Position numbers and translations under genes: made by a program
Shown: in pieces, positions 1 through 7,709 of the stretch
How the letters are laid out: each line of letters begins with the position of its first letter
How positions within the stretch are numbered: the first letter of the stretch is position 1
Notes under the pieces: model-generated
Told to the model about the DNA's origin: nothing
Databases searched by the model: none
The model's input: the letters and a program-made list of their open reading frames with translations, nothing else
Assembly (NCBI RefSeq): GCF_030149425.1
Contig: NZ_JASBRQ010000053.1
Coordinates: 62,001-126,000 of the forward strand
DNA: 64,000 bases
DNA from: Maricaulis sp.
Lineage (GTDB): Bacteria; Pseudomonadota; Alphaproteobacteria; Caulobacterales; Maricaulaceae
Reading direction: 5' to 3'

Positions 1-483
1 CAGCGGTAACCGGCGCTTTTGAACATCAGCGCATCACCAGCGACTTCCAGCGTTAGCGCCATGGCAAAGCCCGCCCCGATACGTTCTTCCAGCCCGGTCG
101 GGCCGGCAAAGGCTTTGACGCTGTGAATGATCTGCGGCAGTCCGCGCGGGCCAGCGTATTGCCGCGTCCAGATCTGCCCGCCGCTGGCTGCGTCCCGGGT
201 AATGGTGACCACGGCAGGGCCGTCATCGGTTTTTGCCTGCAAAGGCAGCGGTGCGCCGATCAAGCGGAGGATCTGGGTGAGTACTGCCCCGATGGCATTG
301 CGCCGGGTTTCGACCACATGACCGCGGTACACAACGCAGTCCCTGGCGCCAACATATTTGAGGAAGCGGCGGCGGACACTGGCCGGCAAGCTGGCCCATT
401 GCCGCCCGGTTTTGCGGGCGAGGCGAATATCGAATGGTTCAGCTGCGGCTGGAACCGTCTGCGGTATTACTGCCAGTTTCATC
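1..483 (-). CDS. DUF4166 domain protein (partial, C-terminus beyond window)
   Basis: The frame is open from an ATG at 481-483 to base 1, exactly 161 codons, and continues off the left edge. A ribosome-binding site (GGGAGG, complement of 492-497) sits 8 nt before the ATG. The visible protein has the features I associate with DUF4166: a WASLPASVRRRF stretch near the N-terminus, a W-T-R-x-Y core, and the late signature AGPTGLEERIGAGFAMAL followed by FKSAGY. The family has no established reaction that I know of; members often sit on membrane-associated or reductase-like fusions. No signal peptide or membrane helix is visible. Just upstream lies a 20-bp palindrome (505-524) that also occurs at the start of the neighbouring regulator gene, so control by that regulator is likely. 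Confidence 0.7.
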
Positions 484-504
484 TCGGTCGCCTCCCATCA
501 TTCA

Positions 505-524
505 TTTCTGTATAGACAGAAATG
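505..524. promoter_or_regulatory. Palindromic operator upstream of the DUF4166 gene
   Basis: The sequence ATTTCTGTATAGACAGAAAT has perfect 8-bp arms (ATTTCTGT/ACAGAAAT) around a 4-bp centre. It ends 22 bp before the start codon of the DUF4166 gene. The same arms occur at 1107-1126 over the start of the adjacent regulator gene. Two copies of an identical dyad flanking a MarR-type regulator and its neighbour are best read as that regulator's binding sites. This is inference. Confidence 0.7.
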
Positions 525-541
525 TAAGGCTAAATATGAAC

Positions 542-1117
542 CTACTCGTCCGGTTTCTTGGCCTTGCCGCCGAAGCCGAGGAGGCCGACAATCGTGTTGC
601 CCATCTTGATCATGCGGAGCAGGGTCGCCGGGGGAACCTTGAGCATCTGGCCGTACCAGCGATCCATGCTGCCGGTGAATTCCTGCATGTTTTTCAATCG
701 TTCCCGTTGAGTGGCGCTAACCCGGCTATCGCCTTCCGCTTCCGCCAGGCAGGCGTCCAGGGTTTCAAGGGCCGGGTTGAGCTCGCGCTCCTTACGGACA
801 TTGGCGATGCGCATGGCCATTTCCCAGACATCGTCCTCGGCGGCAAAATGGTCACGTCGATCTCCGGGAACGGGAACGCGTTTTACAATCTTCCAGGCCT
901 GCAATTCCTTCAGCGAATTCGACACGTTCGAGCGCGCCACCCCCAGGGTTTCGGCGATCTCCTCGGCATTGAGCGGGCGATCGCTGACATAAAGCAGAGC
1001 ATGAATCTGAGCGATGGTGCGGTTGACGCCCCACTGACCGCCCATATCCCCCCATTGCAGGATAAAGCGCTGGATGGCCGGCGGGAGTTGATCGAACTTG
1101 TAAGTAATTTCTGTCAT
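542..1117 (-). CDS. GbsR/MarR-type winged-helix transcriptional regulator
   Basis: A 191-residue protein with a winged-helix domain at about residues 35-95. The recognition-helix region reads AEEIAETLGVARSNVSNSL and is followed by the wing (VKRVPVPGDRRDHF). The C-terminal half is helical and charged, as expected for a dimerisation region. It resembles the GbsR branch of the MarR superfamily (family knowledge); the ligand is unknown. The ATG at 1115-1117 lies inside a perfect 20-bp palindrome, and a TATACT -10-like hexamer (complement of 1129-1134) sits 11 nt upstream. The transcript is therefore probably leaderless or nearly so, and binding would block its own start. It shares this palindrome with the downstream DUF4166 gene, its probable target. 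Confidence 0.8.
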   Translation of the reverse strand: MTEITYKFDQLPPAIQRFILQWGDMGGQWGVNRTIAQIHALLYVSDRPLNAEEIAETLGVARSNVSNSLKELQAWKIVKRVPVPGDRRDHFAAEDDVWEMAMRIANVRKERELNPALETLDACLAEAEGDSRVSATQRERLKNMQEFTGSMDRWYGQMLKVPPATLLRMIKMGNTIVGLLGFGGKAKKPDE

Positions 1118-1126
1118 GACAGAAAT
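1107..1126. promoter_or_regulatory. Palindromic autoregulatory operator spanning the regulator's start codon
   Basis: ATTTCTGTCATGACAGAAAT is a perfect 20-bp palindrome. On the minus strand its centre contains the ATG of the 542-1117 regulator gene. The arms are identical to those of the site at 505-524. A -10-like TATACT at 1129-1134 places the operator over the transcription start region. Confidence 0.75.
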
Positions 1127-1208
1127 GTAGTATAGCCATGCTTGTAAGGCAAGCCTTCATGCGTATGCGGTGCTTGAAGCCGTCGGCGCAGCGGATTATG
1201 TGCTGCAC

Positions 1209-2177
1209 ATGGCCAATCTGATCGACAATACCGCCCGCCAGGATGCGCGCGCTGCGCGCCACCCGGAAAAGCAGAAGCGACCGGACAGTCCGATCCTGCG
1301 CAAGCCGGACTGGATTCGCGTCAAGGCGCCGCTTGGCAAGACGTTTTCCGAGACCCAGAAGATCGTCAAGGACGGTGGTCTGGTCACCGTGTGTGAAGAG
1401 GCGGGCTGTCCGAATATCGGGGAGTGCTGGGATCAAAAACACGCCACCTTCATGATCCTCGGCGACACCTGCACCCGCGCCTGTTCCTTCTGCAATGTGA
1501 AGACCGGCCTGCCGGGCGCTGTCGACACCGACGAGCCGCGCCGTATCGCGGAAGCTGTTGCCCAGATGGGCCTCAACCACGTCGTCATCACCTCGGTTGA
1601 CCGCGATGATCTCGATGATGGCGGAGCGCAGCATTTCGTCGACGTAATCGAGGCCATTCGCGGCAAATCCCCGGGCACCACGATCGAGATCTTGACCCCG
1701 GACTTCCTGCGCAAGGACAACGCAGAAGACATCGTCATCGATGCCCGGCCCGACGTCTTCAACCACAATCTGGAGACCGTGCCGCGTCTCTACCTCTCGA
1801 TCCGGCCGGGCGCGCGCTATTACCACTCCCTGCGCCTGCTTGAGCGGGTGAAGCAACGCGACCCGTCCCAGTTCACCAAATCCGGCATCATGGTCGGCCT
1901 CGGCGAGAGCAAGGAAGAGGTGATGCAGGTGATGGACGATATGCGTTCGGCCGGGATCGATTTCCTGACCATCGGCCAATACCTGCAGCCCACGCGCAAG
2001 CATGCGGCCGTGGACCGGTTTGTCACGCCAGATGAGTTCAAGGCCTATGAGACCATTGCCCGGGCCAAGGGCTTCCTCATGGTCTCCGCAACCCCGCTGA
2101 CGCGGTCGAGCCATCATGCCGGCGATGATTTCAAGAAACTGCGCGCAGCGCGGGATCAGCAGCTGGCACGGTCGTGA
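1209..2177 (+). CDS. lipA: Lipoyl synthase LipA
   Basis: A radical-SAM enzyme that inserts two sulfurs into protein-bound octanoyl groups to make lipoate for 2-oxoacid dehydrogenases and the glycine cleavage system. Both [4Fe-4S] motifs are visible: the auxiliary-cluster [12 protein letters not shown] and the radical-[11 protein letters not shown]. The C-terminal RSS motif, whose serine ligates the auxiliary cluster, is also present ([11 protein letters not shown]). I chose the ATG at 1209 ([11 protein letters not shown]) because homologues begin near there with a short basic leader; an in-frame GTG at 1170 would add 13 residues. No strong ribosome-binding site distinguishes them. The stop overlaps the GTG of the RatA-like gene by 3 bp, so the two are translationally coupled. 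Confidence 0.95.
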   Translation: MANLIDNTARQDARAARHPEKQKRPDSPILRKPDWIRVKAPLGKTFSETQKIVKDGGLVTVCEEAGCPNIGECWDQKHATFMILGDTCTRACSFCNVKTGLPGAVDTDEPRRIAEAVAQMGLNHVVITSVDRDDLDDGGAQHFVDVIEAIRGKSPGTTIEILTPDFLRKDNAEDIVIDARPDVFNHNLETVPRLYLSIRPGARYYHSLRLLERVKQRDPSQFTKSGIMVGLGESKEEVMQVMDDMRSAGIDFLTIGQYLQPTRKHAAVDRFVTPDEFKAYETIARAKGFLMVSATPLTRSSHHAGDDFKKLRAARDQQLARS

Positions 2178-2674
2178 CCACCGAACTGACCGAGCGTCTG
2201 CGTCTGTTTCACAGCCCGGAAGACTTGTTCGGCCTGGTGTCGGACGTCCGCCGTTATCCCGAATTCATCCCGCAGATCACCGCCATGCGGGTATCCAATG
2301 AGCGCACTGATGGAGCCGTCACGGACCTGACGGCAGAAGCCCGGGTCCGCTACAAGTTTGTCACCGAGCGCTTCACCAGCCAGGTCCGGGCCGACGCTGC
2401 GGCTCACACCATTGATGTCGGCTTCGTGGCCGGCCCCTTCCGCGTGCTGGAAAACCGCTGGCGTTTTCATGCCCTGTCGGACGGATCCAGCCTGGTCGAT
2501 TTCTACATCAATGCGGCGTTCCGCAACCCGGTTCTGCAAATGCTGCTCGACAGCAATCGCGACCGCGCCGCCCGTGTACTGGTCAATCGGTTTTCGGCGG
2601 AAGCGGAACGGCGCTTCGCACCCGCAGGCGATCAGGCTCTCGATCTAGCGGAAGAAATCAACGCCCTGGGATAA
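2174..2674 (+). CDS. RatA/Coq10-type START-domain protein (SRPBCC superfamily)
   Basis: A 166-residue single-domain protein of the polyketide-cyclase/START family, named RatA-like toxin or Coq10-like ubiquinone-binding protein in databases. The N-terminal [21 protein letters not shown] and the later [12 protein letters not shown] and [14 protein letters not shown] segments fit the helix-grip fold. Directly after lipA this gene is more plausibly a Coq10-like lipid/quinone chaperone than a toxin; that is inference, and no antitoxin gene is seen. The start is GTG, overlapping the lipA stop. The 3' end overlaps the convergent CinA-type gene by 30 bp. Confidence 0.85.
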   Translation: MTTELTERLRLFHSPEDLFGLVSDVRRYPEFIPQITAMRVSNERTDGAVTDLTAEARVRYKFVTERFTSQVRADAAAHTIDVGFVAGPFRVLENRWRFHALSDGSSLVDFYINAAFRNPVLQMLLDSNRDRAARVLVNRFSAEAERRFAPAGDQALDLAEEINALG

Positions 2675-3142
2675 TAATCCGAGCGCCGTTCTCACGCTCT
2701 GTCGGCGCACCTCACCGCGTCCGCGATCACCAAAACGATGAACCTGCGTGCGCACGGGCCCATCGCGGTGAGCCAGGCCGAAATGCACCAGGCCGGCAGG
2801 CTTGCGGGCTGATCCGCCCGGACCCGCAACTCCCGTAATGGAAACCGCGATATCGGCATTGGACCGTAATAGCGCTTCCTGGGCCATCCGCCTGGCGACC
2901 TCGGCGGATACGGCGCCATTGGCATTGATGATCGCCATCGGGATGCCGAGCAGCTCAGCCTTGGCTTCATTGGAATAGGTGACGAAGCCCCGGTCGAGAA
3001 TATCCGACGATCCCGGGATTTCGGTCAGCAGGGCGCAGACCATTCCGCCGGTGCAGCTCTCAGCCGTGGCAAACATGACGCCGGCGGTGCGGGCACGGTC
3101 GAGAAGGGTTGTGGCGCTATCAATCAGGTCGGGTTGGAACAT
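2645..3142 (-). CDS. CinA C-terminal-type nicotinamide-nucleotide amidohydrolase
   Basis: A 165-residue protein matching the stand-alone CinA C-terminal domain (PncC family), which deamidates nicotinamide mononucleotide to nicotinate mononucleotide in pyridine-nucleotide salvage. Diagnostic segments are the N-terminal ATAESCTGGMVCALLT, the central GFVTYSNEAKAELLGI and the late SITGVAGPGGS with KPAGLVHFGLA. The N-terminal MoCF domain of full CinA is absent, as is common in proteobacteria. Its ATG shares one base with the stop of ispDF (TGATG), so it is probably co-translated with that gene. Confidence 0.88.
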   Translation of the reverse strand: MFQPDLIDSATTLLDRARTAGVMFATAESCTGGMVCALLTEIPGSSDILDRGFVTYSNEAKAELLGIPMAIINANGAVSAEVARRMAQEALLRSNADIAVSITGVAGPGGSARKPAGLVHFGLAHRDGPVRTQVHRFGDRGRGEVRRQSVRTALGLLSQGVDFFR

Positions 3143-4281
3143 CAGCCCATTCTCGCAGTCGCTACGGCTTGCGCCGCCAGGCCCTCACCCCGCCCGGTAA
3201 AACCGAGTTTTTCTGTCGTGGTCGCCTTGATATTGACCCGCGCCAGGGGCAGGCCGAGCAGTTCCGCAATCCGCTGACGCATGGCATCGCGGTGCGGTCC
3301 GACCTTCGGGCGCTCACAGATTATCGTGATATCCGCGTGGACGATTTCGCCTCCCGCCTGGCCCAGAAGTTCCAGCGCGTGCATCAGAAACTGATCAGAC
3401 GAGGCGCCGGACCAGCGCGGGTCGCTGGGCGGAAAATGCTGACCGATATCACCCGCTCCGGCGGCGCCCAGGACCGCATCGGTGAGGGCATGCAATCCGG
3501 CATCGGCGTCGGAATGCCCAACCAGGCCGAGGCCGGCATGGATCTCCACGCCGCACAGCCACATCACCTCGGCGGCTTCCAGCCGGTGCACGTCATAGCC
3601 CTGACCGGTAACAAAAATTGGCTCGCTTGCGCGCAACATGGTTTCAGCTTTCTGGAAATCTTCCGGGCGTGTGATCTTGAAGTTTGCCGGATCGCCGTCG
3701 ACGATCGCGACCGTCATGCCGGCGCTGGCGGCGACGCTGGCATCATCGTGCATGGCATCGCAACCGAGGCGGGAATAGGCCTGCATCAGGGGCTGGTAGT
3801 GAAAGCCCTGTGGGGTCTGGGCTGCAAATACTTCATCCCGGTTGAGCGAGCCGGTCATTTCCCCATCGCGGGCGGATAACAGCGCATCGGTCATGCCAAG
3901 CGCGGGCAGGGCGGCTTCGGCGGTCAGCAACTTGTCGAGCACGCTTTGGATTAAAGCGCGGGAGACAAAGGGGCGTGCGGCATCATGGATCAGCACGCTA
4001 TCGACCGCGGCGGTCTCCAGGGCGTCCAGTCCGGCGCGCACAGAGGCGGTGCGTGTGGCTCCGCCAAAAGCGATCCGTGTTTGAAGCCCCAACTGATCGA
4101 AACGCGCCTGATCATCGGTATTGATCACAACGCAGATCTCAGAGCCCGGCAGAGCCTGCTGAAAGGCACGAACCGTGCGAGCGAGGACCGCCTCACCGGC
4201 GATCTCGCGATATTGCTTGGGACGGTCGCCGCCAGCGCGTTCTCCGCGCCCGGCCGCTACGATAATCACACCGGTTTTCAA
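3142..4281 (-). CDS. ispDF: Bifunctional IspD/IspF isoprenoid biosynthesis enzyme
   Basis: A 379-residue fusion of two non-mevalonate (MEP) pathway enzymes. Residues about 1-220 are 2-C-methyl-D-erythritol 4-phosphate cytidylyltransferase, with the nucleotide-binding start [17 protein letters not shown] and the conserved [11 protein letters not shown]. Residues about 225-379 are 2-C-methyl-D-erythritol 2,4-cyclodiphosphate synthase, with the metal-binding [25 protein letters not shown] and late [16 protein letters not shown]. Fusion of these two is typical of Alphaproteobacteria and Campylobacterota. It is followed by the CinA-type gene with a one-base overlap and runs divergently from dusB. 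Confidence 0.96.
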   Translation of the reverse strand: MKTGVIIVAAGRGERAGGDRPKQYREIAGEAVLARTVRAFQQALPGSEICVVINTDDQARFDQLGLQTRIAFGGATRTASVRAGLDALETAAVDSVLIHDAARPFVSRALIQSVLDKLLTAEAALPALGMTDALLSARDGEMTGSLNRDEVFAAQTPQGFHYQPLMQAYSRLGCDAMHDDASVAASAGMTVAIVDGDPANFKITRPEDFQKAETMLRASEPIFVTGQGYDVHRLEAAEVMWLCGVEIHAGLGLVGHSDADAGLHALTDAVLGAAGAGDIGQHFPPSDPRWSGASSDQFLMHALELLGQAGGEIVHADITIICERPKVGPHRDAMRQRIAELLGLPLARVNIKATTTEKLGFTGRGEGLAAQAVATARMG

Positions 4282-4364
4282 CGCGCAGTCCTATCCGTTG
4301 CCGCGGCGCAGCATACTCGTTAGCTTGCCCGCTTACGACGCACTGCCCGGATTTGTCCAGTCGC

Positions 4365-5351
4365 ATGGCCTTTTCAATTGCCCAATACACCATCCCCTCG
4401 CGGGCCGTGCTGGCCCCGATGTCGGGTGTGACGGATCTGCCGTTTCGTCGCCAGGTGCAGCGTTTCGGAGCCGGTATGGTGGTCTCCGAAATGGTCGCCA
4501 GTGATGCGCTTGCGGCCGGGCGGGTGGATATGGTCCGCAAGGCCCAGGCCGATGCCAGCCTGTCACCCTGCATTATCCAGCTCGCTGGCCGCGAGGCCCG
4601 CTGGATGGCGGAAGGGGCCAAGATTGCCGTCGATGCCGGGGCCGACATCGTCGACATCAATATGGGGTGCCCGGCACGTCAGGTGACGAAGGGCTTGTCC
4701 GGCTCCGCCCTGATGCGCGATCTCGATCATGCCCTGGGTTTGATTGAAGCGACGGTTGCGGCGGTTGATGTTCCGGTGACGCTGAAAATGCGCCTGGGCT
4801 GGGATCATGACAGTATCAATGCCCCCGAGCTCGCTCGCCGGGCGCAAGACGCCGGGGTAAAGCTGGTCACCGTGCACGGGCGCACGCGGCAGCAATTCTA
4901 CAAGGGCGAGGCGGATTGGGCAGCGGTCCGGCCCGTGCGTGAGGCGATCACCATTCCGCTCATCGTCAACGGTGACATCTCGACCTCCAGCCAGGCCCAA
5001 ACCGCGCTCGACCAGTCCGGCGCCGATGCTGTGATGATCGGCCGGGCCGCTCAGGGCTTGCCCTGGCTGGTCGGGATGATTGGTGCCGAGCTTGAGGGTC
5101 GTACCCTGCTCGTGCCCTGGGCTTCAAAGCTTGATGCATTGCGCCGGCAGTTTGATGACAGTCTTGCCTTCTATGGTGAGGAACTGGGAACCCGGATGAT
5201 GCGCAAACACTTCGCCTCCTTCGCGGATGCGGAATTGAGCGGAAATACAATTTCCCAGGCGAAACAAACCCTTTGCCGGAGTTTTGAACCTGAGGACATC
5301 CGGGACTGCCTTGCGCGCCTTGAGCCGAGCCCACGGCGCGATGCGGCATGA
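4365..5351 (+). CDS. dusB: tRNA-dihydrouridine synthase DusB
   Basis: A flavin-dependent reductase of tRNA uridines, about 328 residues. It has the N-terminal [15 protein letters not shown], the catalytic cysteine in [20 protein letters not shown], the FMN-binding [12 protein letters not shown], and VNGDI followed by [17 protein letters not shown] preferred the ATG at 4365 ([15 protein letters not shown]); an in-frame TTG at 4353 adds four residues. It opens the dusB-ntrBC-ntrYX block, an order common in Alphaproteobacteria, and its stop overlaps the ntrB start (ATGA). Confidence 0.93.
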   Translation: MAFSIAQYTIPSRAVLAPMSGVTDLPFRRQVQRFGAGMVVSEMVASDALAAGRVDMVRKAQADASLSPCIIQLAGREARWMAEGAKIAVDAGADIVDINMGCPARQVTKGLSGSALMRDLDHALGLIEATVAAVDVPVTLKMRLGWDHDSINAPELARRAQDAGVKLVTVHGRTRQQFYKGEADWAAVRPVREAITIPLIVNGDISTSSQAQTALDQSGADAVMIGRAAQGLPWLVGMIGAELEGRTLLVPWASKLDALRRQFDDSLAFYGEELGTRMMRKHFASFADAELSGNTISQAKQTLCRSFEPEDIRDCLARLEPSPRRDAA

Positions 5352-6397
5352 GTGCTGACCTGCCGGATCGTATATTCCTTGCGGCCGCTGATCACGCGGT
5401 CAGCCCGCTTTGGGTGTTCTCACCGCAACTCGACCTGATCTGGTCCAACATGGCGGCCCAGGAATGGCAGGGGCTGGAACGGCTGAATTTCGATGCCGGA
5501 ACACCGCCGGGCGCCCCCGACACCGTATCCGGCGTATTTCACGCCATTCTCGAACGGGCGCGCGATGAGCGGCGAGATGTGACCCATCGTGAACCGGTCG
5601 CCTATGGCGAGCCGTTTGAAATCCATGTGCGATGGTCGGGAGATGATCAGTGGCTGGTGGTCAATCTGATCGCCTTGCACACGCCGCAGCGCGAAGCCCC
5701 GGCGGGTCTGCAGGCACTGGGCTTTGGCCGCATGCTGGCACATGAGTTGAAAAACCCGCTCGCCAGCATCCGGGGCGCGGCGCAACTGATCGAAGCGGAT
5801 GCGGAAAGCGAGGATATGGCCGGGCTGGCCGTGTCCATCCGTGAGGACAGCGACCGGATTACCCGCCTCGCAGATCACTGGAGCCAGGTTGGCGATATCG
5901 ATCTCGCAGCCCCGCAGCGCGATAGCGTCAACCGGCTGTCGGTTGACGCGCTGGATAACTGGAAACGAGGCCAGGTCCGCATCGCTGCCAAGCTTGTGCA
6001 GCAATTCGACCCGTCATTGCCCGACATCCATGGTGATGCGGATTTGCTCGGGCAGTGCCTGATCAATCTGCTCGACAATGCCGCGAGTGCTGTTGAAGGC
6101 CTGGACAGCGCAGAAATCCAGATCCTGACGCGCTTCGATCCGGCTGCACGCGCGCCCGAAACGGGAGCCGCCACACCGATTACATTGATCGTTCGGGATA
6201 ACGGTCCGGGCATTGATCCGGTGATCCGGCCGGGACTGTTCACACCTTTTGTAACCTCCAAACCGGCGGGTGAGGGGCTGGGGCTGGCGTTTTGCGCCCG
6301 CGTCATGGCCTTGCATGATGGCTGGATCGATTATCACAGCGAGCGCGGCCATACCGAGTTCCGGTTACGCCTGCCGCGCCTGACGGAGACGGATTGA
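5348..6397 (+). CDS. ntrB: Nitrogen regulation sensor histidine kinase NtrB
   Basis: A 349-residue soluble kinase without membrane segments. An N-terminal PAS-like domain spans about residues 10-115. The phosphoacceptor histidine lies in [20 protein letters not shown] at about residue 133. The ATPase boxes follow: N-box [14 protein letters not shown]1 VRDNGPGID and G2 GEGLGLAF. In the family, NtrB receives PII-protein signals of nitrogen status and phosphorylates NtrC. The start overlaps the dusB stop and the stop overlaps the ntrC start, so it is in the dusB operon. The kinase core is intact even though its partner NtrC is unusual. Confidence 0.93.
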   Translation: MSADLPDRIFLAAADHAVSPLWVFSPQLDLIWSNMAAQEWQGLERLNFDAGTPPGAPDTVSGVFHAILERARDERRDVTHREPVAYGEPFEIHVRWSGDDQWLVVNLIALHTPQREAPAGLQALGFGRMLAHELKNPLASIRGAAQLIEADAESEDMAGLAVSIREDSDRITRLADHWSQVGDIDLAAPQRDSVNRLSVDALDNWKRGQVRIAAKLVQQFDPSLPDIHGDADLLGQCLINLLDNAASAVEGLDSAEIQILTRFDPAARAPETGAATPITLIVRDNGPGIDPVIRPGLFTPFVTSKPAGEGLGLAFCARVMALHDGWIDYHSERGHTEFRLRLPRLTETD

Positions 6398-7641
6398 TGG
6401 CGGGCCGGGTTGTATTGCTCGAGGATGATGAAGGCCTGCGCAATGTGCTCGTTCGGGCGCTGCGCAAGGCTGGTTATGAGGTCCGGGCCACCGCATCTCC
6501 GCAGACCGTGGAAACTTGGCTGCGCCGCGGGGAGGCTGACCTCCTGCTCGCCGATGTCCTGCTCGACGGCGAAAATTTCATCACCCGCCTGCCACAGGTG
6601 ATGCGCTTGCAGAAGGATCTGCCAGTTATCCTCATGAGCGCGCAATCAACCGCGCGAACCGCGATCGGCGCCGAGCGTGAACGCGTATTTGATTATTTGC
6701 CGAAACCGTTCGATCTGAACCACATGATCGACCGCGTCGGAGCCGCTCTGGCGCCGCTGAATCTCAAACAGAGCGAGCAAACCGAGACATTCGGACTGAT
6801 TGGCCGGGCGCCAGCGATGCAGGACAGTTTCCGGGCTCTGGGACGGGCGATCCGCGGGCGAAGCCATGTCCTGATCATCGGCGAGAGCGGCGTTGGTAAA
6901 CAGCTTTCCGCTGACCTGGTCCTGGCCGAGCGGGGCTATCCCAAGGACCAGATCCAGCGTCTGACCCGGACCCATAAACCGCAGCAGGTGTTTGATCTGG
7001 TCCAGGCCGGCGGTCCGATGATCGTTTTACGTCTGGACCGGTGGAGCGAAGAGGGCGCCTCTGCCTTGCTGGACGGGCTGGATTGTTCCGCGTCTGCGGA
7101 AGTCATAGCGACGGCGCGCAGCCTCGAGTTTGATCCGGCGCTGGCGCTGCGGCTGGGTGAATGCCGTATCGAGCTGCCGCCCTTGCGGCAACGCCGGGAA
7201 GATATCCCGGAAATCGCCCGGGCCATTGCCCGGCAATATGTCAGCGAGCAGGGGCTGCGCGGAGCGCTGCTTTCCGAGGCGGCTCTAACCCGGCTCCAGC
7301 AAGGCGTCTGGCCCGGCAATATTGCGCAATTGCGGACGGTTGTGGCGCGCGCGGTGCTGGAAAGCGGCCAGGATCATGTCAGTGCCGAGCAGGTTGAAGA
7401 GCTGCTGCGCGAAGCGCCCATCGAAGTAAGCTCTGAGGATCAGGTTTTCGACCGGGCGGCCGCAACTGCGCTCGCAGCGGGCGTCTCCAGGCAGGCCTCC
7501 CTGGACGAGCTCGATCGGGCCTTGATCCGGGCGGCCCTGCATAATTGCGGTGGCAACAAATCCAAGGCGGCTGAGAAATTGGGTATGAACCGCAACACCT
7601 TGGCCCGCCGGCTAAGCGATCTGGGCCTGGATATCGACTAG
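6394..7641 (+). CDS. ntrC: NtrC-family response regulator with a degenerate AAA+ domain
   Basis: A 415-residue regulator, about 60-70 residues shorter than usual NtrC. The receiver is intact (Asp53 in LLADVLLDG, Lys in PKPFDLN). The AAA+ region keeps a P-loop-like GESGVGKQ at about residue 163. It then lacks the stretch that normally carries ELFG and the GAFTGA loop contacting sigma-54. The usual GGTLFLDEI Walker B is replaced by GGPMIVLRLDRW. The late WPGN-type motif (VWPGNIAQLRTVVARAV) and a Fis-type helix-turn-helix (NKSKAAEKLGMNRNTLARRL) remain. The frame is uninterrupted and the flanking domains align, so this looks like an evolved deletion rather than a frameshift. It probably binds DNA and responds to NtrB but cannot activate sigma-54 promoters; NtrC without GAFTGA is known from Rhodobacter capsulatus. 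Confidence 0.9.
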   Translation: MMAGRVVLLEDDEGLRNVLVRALRKAGYEVRATASPQTVETWLRRGEADLLLADVLLDGENFITRLPQVMRLQKDLPVILMSAQSTARTAIGAERERVFDYLPKPFDLNHMIDRVGAALAPLNLKQSEQTETFGLIGRAPAMQDSFRALGRAIRGRSHVLIIGESGVGKQLSADLVLAERGYPKDQIQRLTRTHKPQQVFDLVQAGGPMIVLRLDRWSEEGASALLDGLDCSASAEVIATARSLEFDPALALRLGECRIELPPLRQRREDIPEIARAIARQYVSEQGLRGALLSEAALTRLQQGVWPGNIAQLRTVVARAVLESGQDHVSAEQVEELLREAPIEVSSEDQVFDRAAATALAAGVSRQASLDELDRALIRAALHNCGGNKSKAAEKLGMNRNTLARRLSDLGLDID

Positions 7642-7709
7642 CTTGTTGCCGTTGGGGCACGGCTGTTGATTTCTCGCAACATGCGGGTAAGACTACCCGC
7701 AAACTGCGA

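Noticed and set aside
852..2117. A 421-codon minus-strand open frame covering lipA and the regulator start
   Set aside because: lipA is unambiguous on the plus strand; the antisense frame has no recognisable domain.
2174..2674. A RatA-type toxin-antitoxin locus
   Set aside because: There is no antitoxin-like partner, and the lipA linkage and Coq10-like sequence suggest a lipid- or quinone-binding role.
6394..7641. NtrC as a frameshifted pseudogene
   Set aside because: The frame is continuous, the missing segment is internal and bounded by aligned domains, and the receiver and DNA-binding ends look functional. A genuine degenerate variant fits better.
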